In this document: piece by piece, positions 44,832-53,442 of the stretch
Numbering within the stretch: the stretch's first letter is position 1
Layout of the letters: each line of letters begins with the position of its first letter
Assembly (NCBI RefSeq): GCF_014333585.1
Contig: NZ_JACSCW010000001.1
Location: 434,001 to 498,000, forward strand
Reading direction: 5' to 3'
Length of the DNA: 64,000 nucleotides
DNA from: Hymenobacter sp. BT188
Lineage (GTDB): Bacteria > Bacteroidota > Bacteroidia > Cytophagales > Hymenobacteraceae
Made by a program: the position numbers and the translations under genes
Notes under the pieces: model-generated
The model's database searches: none
Told to the model about the DNA's origin: nothing
The model's input: the letters and a program-made list of their open reading frames with translations, nothing else

Positions 44832-45926
44832 TTAAATAGACAGCACAAAGTCCCGCGGCTTCGACTTCTGATCTTCTGGTGATGCCGTCGCTAAGCGAGC
44901 CAATATGTGCTCTGGTAACCGCGTAGAGTCGCGCGCGATGAGTTCGGTAGCAATACGCACGGTGCCTACGGGCTGCGCACGGTGCTTGCGCTCAATCAAA
45001 TCGATGAGGCGCTCGGCCGCCACCTGCCCGATTTCCTGTGCCGGCTGAACTACGGTGCTTAGCGAGGGCGACAAGAGCTCGGCTACGTTCAGATTGGTGA
45101 AGCCAATAAGCGAGACATCGTCGGGAATGGTGAGATTGCGCTGGCGCAGGGCCGTGAGGCAGCCCACAGCCAGCCGGTCGCTGGCGGTAAAAAAGGCATC
45201 GGGCGCGACAGGCAACGCCATCAGTTCATCCACCATAGGGCCTACTTCATTGGGCCCGAAGGTGCCGTAGCGCACCAAGTTTTCATCGTATGCTAAGCCG
45301 TACTTTTCTAAGGCCGCCCGATAGCCGGCCAGGCGCTCCTGCGTAATACTGAGCCAAGGCTGAATGGTGAGGTGAGCAATGCGCCGCCGCCCCGACTGAA
45401 TCAGGTGCTCGGTGGCTGCAAAAGCGCCCTTAAAGTTGTCGGCCACCACTTTGGTCACTTCTAGTTCCGATGAAACCCGGTCGAAAAGCACGATAGGAAC
45501 GCCCTTGTCGTGCAGCTCACGCAGGTATGTAACATCGGAAGTCTCGCTTGATAAGGACAGCAGCAAGCCATCAACACGCCGCGACATAGCCTGCTCTACG
45601 TTAGCGACTTCCCGCTCGTAGGACTCGTGGCTTTGGAAGATGATAACGTGGTAGCCGCGGTTGTAGGCAATGGCCTCAATGCCATTGATAGCCTGGGAGA
45701 AAAAGTAGTTGGCAATCTGGGGAACGATAACGCCAATGGCGCGGGTGCCGCTGCCTTTCAGGCTCAGCGCTATCGGGTTAGGACGATAGTTGAGGCGCTC
45801 GGCGCATTCCATCACCAGCCGCTTGGTCTCGGGGTTGATTTCGTAGCTGCCGCGCAAGGCTCGCGAAACAGTGGAGGTTGAGATGTTCAGTTCGCGGGCA
45901 ATATCCTTAATGGTGAATGTTTCCAA
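44832..45926 (-). CDS. LacI-family regulator of the pectin locus
   Basis: A 364-residue repressor or activator. The N-terminal HTH (IKDIARELNISTSTVSRALRG) and hinge helix (NYRPNPIALSLKGSG) are typical of LacI. The periplasmic-binding-like effector domain starts at AIGVIVPQIANYFFSQAINGIE and contains SDRLAVGC and DVSLIGFTN. The effector is probably a uronate intermediate such as 2-keto-3-deoxygluconate, by analogy with pectin regulators, but this is inference. It is divergent from kduD, with a LacI-type palindrome in between, and convergent with the GH43 gene. A second copy of the site upstream of 38743 suggests that it controls both arms. Confidence 0.93.
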   Translation of the reverse strand: METFTIKDIARELNISTSTVSRALRGSYEINPETKRLVMECAERLNYRPNPIALSLKGSGTRAIGVIVPQIANYFFSQAINGIEAIAYNRGYHVIIFQSHESYEREVANVEQAMSRRVDGLLLSLSSETSDVTYLRELHDKGVPIVLFDRVSSELEVTKVVADNFKGAFAATEHLIQSGRRRIAHLTIQPWLSITQERLAGYRAALEKYGLAYDENLVRYGTFGPNEVGPMVDELMALPVAPDAFFTASDRLAVGCLTALRQRNLTIPDDVSLIGFTNLNVAELLSPSLSTVVQPAQEIGQVAAERLIDLIERKHRAQPVGTVRIATELIARDSTRLPEHILARLATASPEDQKSKPRDFVLSI

Positions 45927-46096
45927 GAAAGTAGCAGTGTAAGGGAGAGGAGTAAGTAGCGTCGGGGAGGCAAAACTGACTAAAGTTCAAGAACCATAAG
46001 CGTGCCGCCACTGCTTGTAGCACCTTGGCAGCAGAAATATCCACTTGTTTTCAGCGCAAATCCTAGTCGGGGCCGGGGAGAGTCGGCTTTGTGGCA

Positions 46097-46125
46097 ACGT
46101 TCCCGATAACGTTTGCGCGAATAAA
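46097..46125. promoter_or_regulatory. Predicted LacI-family operator between lacI and kduD
   Basis: CGTTCCCGATAACG at 46098-46111 followed by TTTGCGCGAATAAA. It matches the site at 38579-38607 at all but three of 29 positions. It lies 171 bp upstream of the lacI start and about 115 bp before a weak -7-like TTTCTTTG at 46212-46219 of kduD, so it could regulate both directions. Confidence 0.7.
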
Positions 46126-46244
46126 AACCGGGTTATACTTCCTGTTAAGCATCACTTCCTATGATATTAACAGAGCGAATATTTCGATCAGTGTCTTAAA
46201 AGTACACTGAATTTCTTTGAAAAGTTTATAACAATAACACCTGC

Positions 46245-47015
46245 ATGAGTGCATCTTCTCTCTTCAGCTTAGCTGGCAAAGTGGCCTTGGTAACGGGTTG
46301 TAACCGCGGTATTGGGCAGGCGATGGCCATCGGACTGGCCGAAGCCGGCGCCGATATCATCGGCGTGTCGGCCTCGCTGGAAGCAAGCGGAAGTGAGACG
46401 GAACGGCAGGTGCAAGCCCTAGGTCGGCAGTTCACGGCTTACCAAGCCGATTTCAGCCAGCGCGCCCAGGTGGACGCCTTTATCCAGCAGGTGCAGGCCG
46501 ACTTTCCCCGCATCGATATTCTGATCAACAACGCCGGTACCATCCGTCGCGCTCCCGCCGCCGAGCACTCCGATGCCGACTGGGACAATGTACTGGCTAT
46601 TAACCTCGACTCGCCCTTTCGCCTCGCCCGGGCTATCGGGGGGCAAATGTTAAAGCAAGGCAGCGGCAAAATCATCTTCACGGCTTCGCTGCTCACCTTT
46701 CAGGGCGGCATCAACGTGCCGGGCTACGCGGCCAGCAAAGGCGCCATCGGCTCACTAGTGAAGGCGCTGGCCAACGAGTGGGCCGGTAAAGGCGTGAATG
46801 TGAACGCCATTGCCCCCGGTTACATCGCCACCGATAATACGGAGGCGCTACGTAACGACCCCGAGCGCAGCCAAAGCATCCTGGGCCGCATCCCGGCCGG
46901 GCGCTGGGGCACGCCTGAGGACTTCAAAGGACCCACCATTTTCCTTGCCTCCGAGGCCGGTAACTACGTGCACGGCACCATCCTTACCGTCGATGGCGGC
47001 TGGATGGGCCGCTAA
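46245..47015 (+). CDS. kduD: 2-dehydro-3-deoxy-D-gluconate 5-dehydrogenase
   Basis: Short-chain dehydrogenase/reductase of 256 residues that reduces 2,5-diketo-3-deoxygluconate to 2-keto-3-deoxygluconate, the last step of the unsaturated-galacturonate branch. Visible motifs: LVTGCNRGIGQAMAIGLAEAG (nucleotide binding, shortened here as TGCNRGIG), NNAGTIRR, the catalytic Ser in TASLLTFQGG, and YAASKGA with Tyr and Lys, and the C-terminal TVDGGWMGR. Length and pattern fit KduD. kduI follows 40 bp later, which supports the assignment over other SDR roles. Confidence 0.93.
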   Translation: MSASSLFSLAGKVALVTGCNRGIGQAMAIGLAEAGADIIGVSASLEASGSETERQVQALGRQFTAYQADFSQRAQVDAFIQQVQADFPRIDILINNAGTIRRAPAAEHSDADWDNVLAINLDSPFRLARAIGGQMLKQGSGKIIFTASLLTFQGGINVPGYAASKGAIGSLVKALANEWAGKGVNVNAIAPGYIATDNTEALRNDPERSQSILGRIPAGRWGTPEDFKGPTIFLASEAGNYVHGTILTVDGGWMGR

Positions 47016-47055
47016 TTTCAATCATCAGCAACTACAGCATAAAGTATTACGCCCC

Positions 47056-47874
47056 ATGCAGCAACGCCACGCCAGCAGCCCCCGCGAAACCGTCACTTTG
47101 ACTACCGACCAGCTCCGCGAGCAGTTCCTGATCGAACAGCTCTTTGTCGAAGGTCAGATTGAATTCGTGTATTCTCACTACGACCGCATGATTGTAGGGG
47201 GCGCGGTGCCCGCTGGACAGACGCTGACTTTGCCGAACCCCGCGAACCTGAAAGCGAACTACTTTCTGGAGCGCCGCGAGTTGGGAATTCTTAATGTGGG
47301 CAGCGCGGGACAGGTGACCGTGGATGGCACCAGCTACGAACTCGGCAACCAAGACTGCTTATATGTCGGTAAAGGCGCGCAAATCATAATGTTCAGTGGA
47401 TCAGCGGCCCGCTATTATCTGCTTTCCGCCCCGGCGCATGCTACGCACCCAACCACGCTACGCACGCAAGCCGAAGCCACTCCGGTAGAAATGGGGTCCA
47501 TGGAAACGGCCAATGAGCGCACTATTTACAAGTACATCTACAACGAAGGCATTCAGAGCTGCCAACTCGTGATGGGTCTCACCCAGCTTAAGCCCGGCAA
47601 CGTGTGGAACACCATGCCCGCTCATACCCACGACCGGCGCATGGAGGCCTATCTGTACTTCAATTTGCCCCCCAACCAGCGGGTACTGCACCTGATGGGC
47701 GAGCCGAACCAGACCCGGCCGCTGTGGGTGAGCAACGAGCAGGCCATCATCTCGCCGCCCTGGTCTGTGCACACGGGTTGCGGCACCAGCGCCTACGCCT
47801 TCATTTGGGGCATGGCTGGCGAAAACCTGGAATACACCGATATGGACGCCGTGGGCATCCATGATTTACGGTAA
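47056..47874 (+). CDS. kduI: 5-keto-4-deoxyuronate isomerase
   Basis: A 272-residue cupin-fold isomerase that turns 5-keto-4-deoxyuronate into 2,5-diketo-3-deoxygluconate, just before KduD. KduI marks are visible: IEQLFVEGQIEFVYSHYDRM at the N-terminus (with the typical Y-x-x-x-DR), VPAGQTLTL, FLERRELGILN, the metal site PAHTHDRRMEAYLYF (His and Glu) and ISPPWSVHTG (His). The frame is open from 46810 inside kduD, but ATG 47056 gives a protein of normal length without overlap. Confidence 0.95.
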   Translation: MQQRHASSPRETVTLTTDQLREQFLIEQLFVEGQIEFVYSHYDRMIVGGAVPAGQTLTLPNPANLKANYFLERRELGILNVGSAGQVTVDGTSYELGNQDCLYVGKGAQIIMFSGSAARYYLLSAPAHATHPTTLRTQAEATPVEMGSMETANERTIYKYIYNEGIQSCQLVMGLTQLKPGNVWNTMPAHTHDRRMEAYLYFNLPPNQRVLHLMGEPNQTRPLWVSNEQAIISPPWSVHTGCGTSAYAFIWGMAGENLEYTDMDAVGIHDLR

Positions 47875-47913
47875 GTCAATCATTAAATCCCACCATTTCC
47901 ACTATCCCCGCAC

Positions 47914-50900
47914 ATGAAAAAATATCTATTGTTCTTCTGTTTGCTGCTAGGGGCGGCGACGGGGGCCTTCGCCCAAGCCCAGCGAACCATTACGGGCGTG
48001 GTGCGGTCGGCAACCGAGGCTTTGCCCGGTGTAACCGTGCTCGTGAAAGGCACTACTAATGGTGCATCTACTGATCCCGAAGGTCGCTTTAGCCTCACGG
48101 TGCCAACGGGTCAAGCTGTGACGCTGAATATTAGCTCTATCGGCTACGTGTCGCAGGAAATTGCTGTTGGCGACCGTGACCAGATCAACGTTACGCTGAA
48201 GGAAGATGCCCAACAGCTGAATGATGTAGTAGTTATTGGATATCAAGAAGTTAATCGCCGTGATGTAACTGGCTCGGTGTCGTCAGTTGGCGCTCAGCAG
48301 ATTAAGGACGTGCCGGTAAACTCGGCCGCGGAGGCGCTTACGGGCCGCTTGGCCGGTGTACAGCTAACCAGTTCGGAGGGTACGCCCGGCAACCAAAACG
48401 TACAGGTTCGGGTGCGCGGTGGCGGCTCGGTAACGCAGGACAACTCGCCGCTTTACGTGGTCGACGGTATTCAGATTGAAAACGCTCTGGGCGTAATTGC
48501 CCCCCAGGACATTGCTTCGGTCGATGTACTGAAGGACGCATCGGCTACGGCTATTTACGGTGCTCGTGGTGCCAACGGTGTTGTAATTATCACCACCAAA
48601 AAAGGCTTGGAAGGCAAAACGGTTATCAGCTACAATGGCTTCGCCGGTGTACGCAAAATTACCAATACGCTAGGTGTACTTGGGCCCGATGAGTACCTCA
48701 ACTACCAGTACGAGCGTTCCCGGTATGCTGGTACTGCTGGCCTGAACAGTTTTAGAACGCTGTTTGGCTCTAGAGACTTTGCCAGCGACACCATTACACG
48801 GGCTCGCAATTCTCCCTTTGTAGACTGGCAGGATGATGTGTTTGGCAAGAACGCTTTCCAGCAAACCCACAATGTATCGTTAGCTGGCGGGGTGAAAGGC
48901 ACCACCTATTCACTAAGCCTGACCCGCAACACCGAAGACGGTATTCAGCGCGGCTCCGACTACGAGCGCAGCTTGATCAACTTCCGCTTTGACACCAAAG
49001 CGACCGACAAGCTCACTGTTGGTCTGAACGTGCGTTTCAATGACCAAGAGTCCAATGGCGCCGGTACCTCTACCTCAGGTTCATCCGTTACCTCGCGCCT
49101 GCGCAATACGGTGCAGTATCAGCCCCTGATCATCCCTAGAGCTGATGGTACTGTCATAGATGTATCAGCCTTCGATCCGGAGTTCTTCGAGACTTCCTCG
49201 CTAGTAAACCCCATCCTTACCATCGACAACGAATACCGCCTCGATAAGCGCCGCACCTTCAACGTGGGGGGCAATATTGCGCTAGAATTGGCCAAAGGAT
49301 TAGTCTTCCGCTCAACGGCTGGTTTCGACATTACCAATTTTGACCTAAGCACCTTTAACGGTCGCTATTCGCCTACTATCCGGCAGGCTGCGGGGGGCTA
49401 TCTGAACTTGCCTTTCGCCACCATCACGACCACTAGCCAGAATACCATCAACAACTCTAACGTGCTGGACTATTCATTCAAGAAAGACCAGCACTCTGTT
49501 GGTATTTTGATTGGTGAAGAGATTTATCAGCAGCGTAACACCCAGCAGTTCATCCAAACCAACTTCCTGCCGCTGGAAATCACGGCTGAGCGGGCGTTGG
49601 CCAACATCAACCAAGGCGTATTACCGGCTGGCCAGACTTCCCAGCCCGTGCTACCCCAAACCAGCATTCCGCAGGACTACCGCTTGCTATCGGGCTTTGG
49701 TCGCTTGACGTATTCTTACAATGACAAGTACCTCTTCACGGGTACGTTCCGGGCCGACGGCTCGTCGAAATTTAAGGACAGCAACCGCTTCGGCTTTTTC
49801 CCTGGTGCCTCGGTTGCGTGGCGGATTTCGCAGGAAGAGTTCTTTAAAGGAGTTCCAGCTGTATCGGATTTGAAGCTGCGCTTGAGCTACGGCCAGGCCG
49901 GAAATAACCGCATCGCTGACTTCCTAACCGACCAGCTGTACCGAGCCGGCAGTGCTCCCTATGCACTCAATAATAACATCGTAAACGGTTCAGCACCTGT
50001 AAGCTTACCTAACCCTGACTTGAAGTGGGAAAAAACCACTTCGCGCAACTTAGGTCTGGATTTGTCTTTGCTCGACAACCGCATTCAGTTCACGGCTGAC
50101 GCCTACTACAACACTACCAGCGACCTGCTCATCAACCGTCCGATTCCGGCTTTCACCGGCTACACCTCGCAACTCCAAAACATTGGCTCAACCTCTAACC
50201 GCGGTCTGGAATTGCAGGTTATCGGCAACATCGTAAACAACGAGAACTTCACCTGGACGGCTACCGCCAACACCTCCTTCAACCGGGGCCGCATTGAGGA
50301 CTTAGGTCCTAACACCACCGAAATTCTGGGCATTGCTTCCGGCTGGGCCGGCACTGCACTCAACCAGGATTTCGTAGCCCGCAAAGGTCAGCCTGTAGGG
50401 CAGATGTACGGCTACGTAACCGACGGCTACCTCACCGCCGACGACTTCATTGGCTATGTCCCCGCAACTACCCCCACGGGTGTGGGCACCTGGACGGTTA
50501 ATCCTGATCGGCCCTTGGTGAATAACTTGGGTATCATTGGCGCGAATGAATTCCGTCCAGGCTTGATCAAGCTGCGTGACCTGAACAACGACGGTATCAT
50601 CAATAATCAGGACCAAACGGTAATCGGAAACGCTAATCCGAAAGCAGTAGGTGGCTTGAACCAGCAGTTTACCTACAAGAACTTCGATGCCAGCATCTTC
50701 CTGAATTTCGTGGTTGGCAATGATGTTTACAACGCGAACAAAATCGAGTTCACGACCAACACGGCCAACACCACCTTCAACAACGTGCTCGACATCATGG
50801 GTAACCGCTATCGCACCATTGAGGAAGATGGCAGCCCCATCACGACACTGGAGCGCTTGCGCGAAGTGAATCAGAACGCCGACATCTGGACGCCTACGCA

Positions 50901-51180
50901 GGCTTACTTCCTGCACTCATGGGCAGTAGAAGATGGCTCTTTCCTGCGGGTGAACAACCTGACCCTGGGTTACTCTTTGCCAAAGGCTCTGATCAGCCGC
51001 GCCAAGCTCTCGACGCTGCGCTTCTACGTGACGGCCAACAACCTCTACACGTTCACCAAATATACGGGCTACGACCCTGAAGTGAGCACCCGCCGTGCTA
51101 CGCCCCTGACGCCAGGCGTCGATTACGCTGCCTATCCCCGCAGCCGCGCCTTCCTGTTTGGTGTGAACGTTTCCCTCTAA
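47914..51180 (+). CDS. susC: SusC-like TonB-dependent transporter, pectin locus
   Basis: A 1088-residue outer-membrane importer, probably for oligogalacturonides. It has a signal peptide ending AAGAFAQ-like (GAFAQ), a carboxypeptidase-regulatory-like domain (about 24-100), a plug with SPLYVVDGIQIENA and ARGANGVVIITTKKG, and a long barrel ending FGVNVSL. It follows kduI by 39 bp and precedes its susD by 20 bp, so cytoplasmic enzymes and surface import are in one transcript. Confidence 0.95.
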   Translation: MKKYLLFFCLLLGAATGAFAQAQRTITGVVRSATEALPGVTVLVKGTTNGASTDPEGRFSLTVPTGQAVTLNISSIGYVSQEIAVGDRDQINVTLKEDAQQLNDVVVIGYQEVNRRDVTGSVSSVGAQQIKDVPVNSAAEALTGRLAGVQLTSSEGTPGNQNVQVRVRGGGSVTQDNSPLYVVDGIQIENALGVIAPQDIASVDVLKDASATAIYGARGANGVVIITTKKGLEGKTVISYNGFAGVRKITNTLGVLGPDEYLNYQYERSRYAGTAGLNSFRTLFGSRDFASDTITRARNSPFVDWQDDVFGKNAFQQTHNVSLAGGVKGTTYSLSLTRNTEDGIQRGSDYERSLINFRFDTKATDKLTVGLNVRFNDQESNGAGTSTSGSSVTSRLRNTVQYQPLIIPRADGTVIDVSAFDPEFFETSSLVNPILTIDNEYRLDKRRTFNVGGNIALELAKGLVFRSTAGFDITNFDLSTFNGRYSPTIRQAAGGYLNLPFATITTTSQNTINNSNVLDYSFKKDQHSVGILIGEEIYQQRNTQQFIQTNFLPLEITAERALANINQGVLPAGQTSQPVLPQTSIPQDYRLLSGFGRLTYSYNDKYLFTGTFRADGSSKFKDSNRFGFFPGASVAWRISQEEFFKGVPAVSDLKLRLSYGQAGNNRIADFLTDQLYRAGSAPYALNNNIVNGSAPVSLPNPDLKWEKTTSRNLGLDLSLLDNRIQFTADAYYNTTSDLLINRPIPAFTGYTSQLQNIGSTSNRGLELQVIGNIVNNENFTWTATANTSFNRGRIEDLGPNTTEILGIASGWAGTALNQDFVARKGQPVGQMYGYVTDGYLTADDFIGYVPATTPTGVGTWTVNPDRPLVNNLGIIGANEFRPGLIKLRDLNNDGIINNQDQTVIGNANPKAVGGLNQQFTYKNFDASIFLNFVVGNDVYNANKIEFTTNTANTTFNNVLDIMGNRYRTIEEDGSPITTLERLREVNQNADIWTPTQAYFLHSWAVEDGSFLRVNNLTLGYSLPKALISRAKLSTLRFYVTANNLYTFTKYTGYDPEVSTRRATPLTPGVDYAAYPRSRAFLFGVNVSL

Positions 51181-51200
51181 TCTAGCAATCTCTTCAACTC

Positions 51201-53066
51201 ATGAAATTCCCCATTTCTTTTCGAGCTGCGCTAGCTGCTGTCGCCTTGGCCGGCACCGCTGGAACCCTGTCTTCCTGTAAAGACTACCTGGATGTTGATC
51301 CGGTAGGTTTGAATACCACTAGCTACACCTTCAGCACCGTGGCTGGTGCTACCGCCGCCGTTATCGGAGCCTACGATCCGCTTTCGGGCGATAATGGATA
51401 TGGTACTCGGGTTAGCATGTATTACCCCTTCGATTCGGATGAGATGATCGGTTCTATTGGGCCAGTTGATGGTGGTCGGCGCAGCATTGCCCGCTACGCC
51501 GCGCTGCCTGCCAATACCGAAATCACCAACCCCTGGAACCAGTTATATCAGGGCGTGGAGCGCTCAAACATTTGCATCGAGCAGATTCCGCTAATGGCGC
51601 TGTATACCACCGGCACCCCCGCCGATACGGCCGAGCTACACCGTCTGCACGGTGAAGCGTTAACCCTGCGGGCCCAGTACTTTTTTGAGCTAATACGCAA
51701 CTGGGGCGATGTACCAGCTCAGCTTACACCCGCCAAATCAGGCCAAGACTTTGCCTTGCCTAATGCTGACCGTAATGCTACGCTCACCAAGATGATCGAG
51801 GACCTGGGTGTCGCTGCTAAGCTGGTGCCGTGGCGCTCAAAGGCTGGTGCTGCTAATGAGCGTATCACCAAAGGTGCCGTGAAAGCGTTGCGGGCGCGGC
51901 TAGCGCTGTATCGGGGCGGCTACTCGCTGAAAGGCAGCGAAATGGTACGCCCCTCTGACTACCTTGAGTACTACGCTATTGCCCGCCAAGAATGTGCTGA
52001 GCTGATGGCAAACCGCGGAGAGCATAACCTCTCGCCTGATTTCCTGCAGCTATTTAAAAGCATCAATGAGAAGAAGATTTCGCCTAACAACGAAATTATG
52101 TTTGAGGTAGGCATGGCCACAGCTACGGCTGGTTCAGGAAGCAAAGTGGGCTACTATAACGGCCCCCGCATGAATTCCTCACCGATTTATGGCTCTTCGC
52201 AAGCTGGCGTAAACATTGCGCCCACTTATTACTACGCCTTCGATTCTACTGACACGCGTCTCAACGTTACAATTGCCCCCTACACCATTCCATCGAATAA
52301 CTTCCAGACAGGTGTAACATTGAACACCGTTTACGACGGCAAATTCCGCCGGGACTGGCACATTCCACCCGTGCCGGGCACCGGTAACTACTTGGATTAC
52401 AACTGGCCTTTGATCCGCTTCGCCGACGTATTGTTGATGTTTGCGGAAGCCGAAAATGAATTGAACGGTCCAACCGCCGCCGCTCAAAATGCGCTGCTAG
52501 AAGTGCGTACTCGTGCTTTCGGAGGCAATCGGACGCGGGCTACTGCTACGCTTGCCCAAAGTGGCTTCAGCTTAACCAGCAAGCAGAATTTCTTTAATGC
52601 ACTGGTAAATGAGCGTTATCTGGAATTTGGTGGCGAAGGTATCCGCAAGTACGACTTGCTACGCTGGAACCTATTTGCCCAGAAGATAGCCGAGGTCAAA
52701 GCCAACATTGAGAAGTTGTCTAAGGGCGAGGCTCCTTATCAAAACGTGCCGCAGTACATGTACTTCCGCACGCCGTCGGCTAGCCCTTTACAGTGGACTC
52801 GATCATTCTATCGGCCTTCGCCGGCTAACAACGCTGCTCCCGCGGGCACCGTGCGCATAAACTGGCGTTTGAGTGTAGATGCCCAATATGTGGCGAATAC
52901 CAAACCAGTAGGAACAGTTTACGTCCAGAATGCTACTACACGCGCCACTAGCACAGGTGCTGGCTTAGCTGCTGAGTATGTGCCCGGCAAAGGCAAGGAA
53001 CTGCTCCCAATTCCGCAGAGCACCATCGCTTCTGACCCGGCGCTTGTGCAGAACTTCGGCTACTAG
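51201..53066 (+). CDS. susD: SusD/RagB-family glycan-binding lipoprotein, pectin locus
   Basis: A 621-residue surface lipoprotein with lipidated Cys26 (TLSSC) that partners the SusC at 47914. SusD features: YLDVDPVGLNTTSYTF at the N-terminus, LHGEALTLRAQYFFELIRNWGDVP (the helical core), and FADVLLMFAEAENELNG with NERYLEFGGEGIRKYDLLRWN in the C-terminal part. It is longer than many SusD proteins, with an extra C-terminal stretch after the LLRWN motif. Oligogalacturonide binding is inferred from the locus only. Confidence 0.95.
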   Translation: MKFPISFRAALAAVALAGTAGTLSSCKDYLDVDPVGLNTTSYTFSTVAGATAAVIGAYDPLSGDNGYGTRVSMYYPFDSDEMIGSIGPVDGGRRSIARYAALPANTEITNPWNQLYQGVERSNICIEQIPLMALYTTGTPADTAELHRLHGEALTLRAQYFFELIRNWGDVPAQLTPAKSGQDFALPNADRNATLTKMIEDLGVAAKLVPWRSKAGAANERITKGAVKALRARLALYRGGYSLKGSEMVRPSDYLEYYAIARQECAELMANRGEHNLSPDFLQLFKSINEKKISPNNEIMFEVGMATATAGSGSKVGYYNGPRMNSSPIYGSSQAGVNIAPTYYYAFDSTDTRLNVTIAPYTIPSNNFQTGVTLNTVYDGKFRRDWHIPPVPGTGNYLDYNWPLIRFADVLLMFAEAENELNGPTAAAQNALLEVRTRAFGGNRTRATATLAQSGFSLTSKQNFFNALVNERYLEFGGEGIRKYDLLRWNLFAQKIAEVKANIEKLSKGEAPYQNVPQYMYFRTPSASPLQWTRSFYRPSPANNAAPAGTVRINWRLSVDAQYVANTKPVGTVYVQNATTRATSTGAGLAAEYVPGKGKELLPIPQSTIASDPALVQNFGY

Positions 53067-53076
53067 CTGTTTGCTC

Positions 53077-53421
53077 ATGGCAACTACGCCCACGTCAGAC
53101 ACCTTCTTCAAATCCGACCGTCTTCCCTGGGAGACGGTTGGAGAGGGGGTGACGCGACAGATACTTACCCACGAGCCCAGCTTAATGCTGGTGCGCGTAA
53201 ACTTTGAAGCGGGTGCAGTGGGTGCTCTGCATCATCATGTGCACACGCAAATGACTTATGTCGAAAGCGGCGTGTTTCGGTGCACGGTAGGAGAGGAGGA
53301 GCGCACGTTGCGGACCGGTGATGCATTTTACGCGCCCTCCAATGTGTGGCACGGCGTGGTGTGCGAAGAAGCAGGAAAATTGGTGGATGCCTTCAGCCCC
53401 ATGCGGGAGGATTTTGTGTAA
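53077..53421 (+). CDS. kdgF: Cupin protein KdgF, unsaturated uronate linearisation
   Basis: A 114-residue single-domain cupin. KdgF opens 4,5-unsaturated galacturonate to the linear 5-keto-4-deoxyuronate that KduI uses. Metal-binding residues are visible in GALHHHVHTQMTYVESG (His, His, Gln and Glu positions) and late NVWHGV (His). It starts 10 bp after the susD stop; the open frame extends back into susD, but ATG 53077 gives the usual length. Context makes KdgF the most likely among small cupins. Confidence 0.88.
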   Translation: MATTPTSDTFFKSDRLPWETVGEGVTRQILTHEPSLMLVRVNFEAGAVGALHHHVHTQMTYVESGVFRCTVGEEERTLRTGDAFYAPSNVWHGVVCEEAGKLVDAFSPMREDFV

Positions 53422-53442
53422 TGCCCCGAAGGCGCCTATACG

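Noticed and set aside
46810..47055. 82-residue extension of kduI into kduD
   Set aside because: Out-of-frame overlap with kduD; the KduI family starts near ATG 47056.
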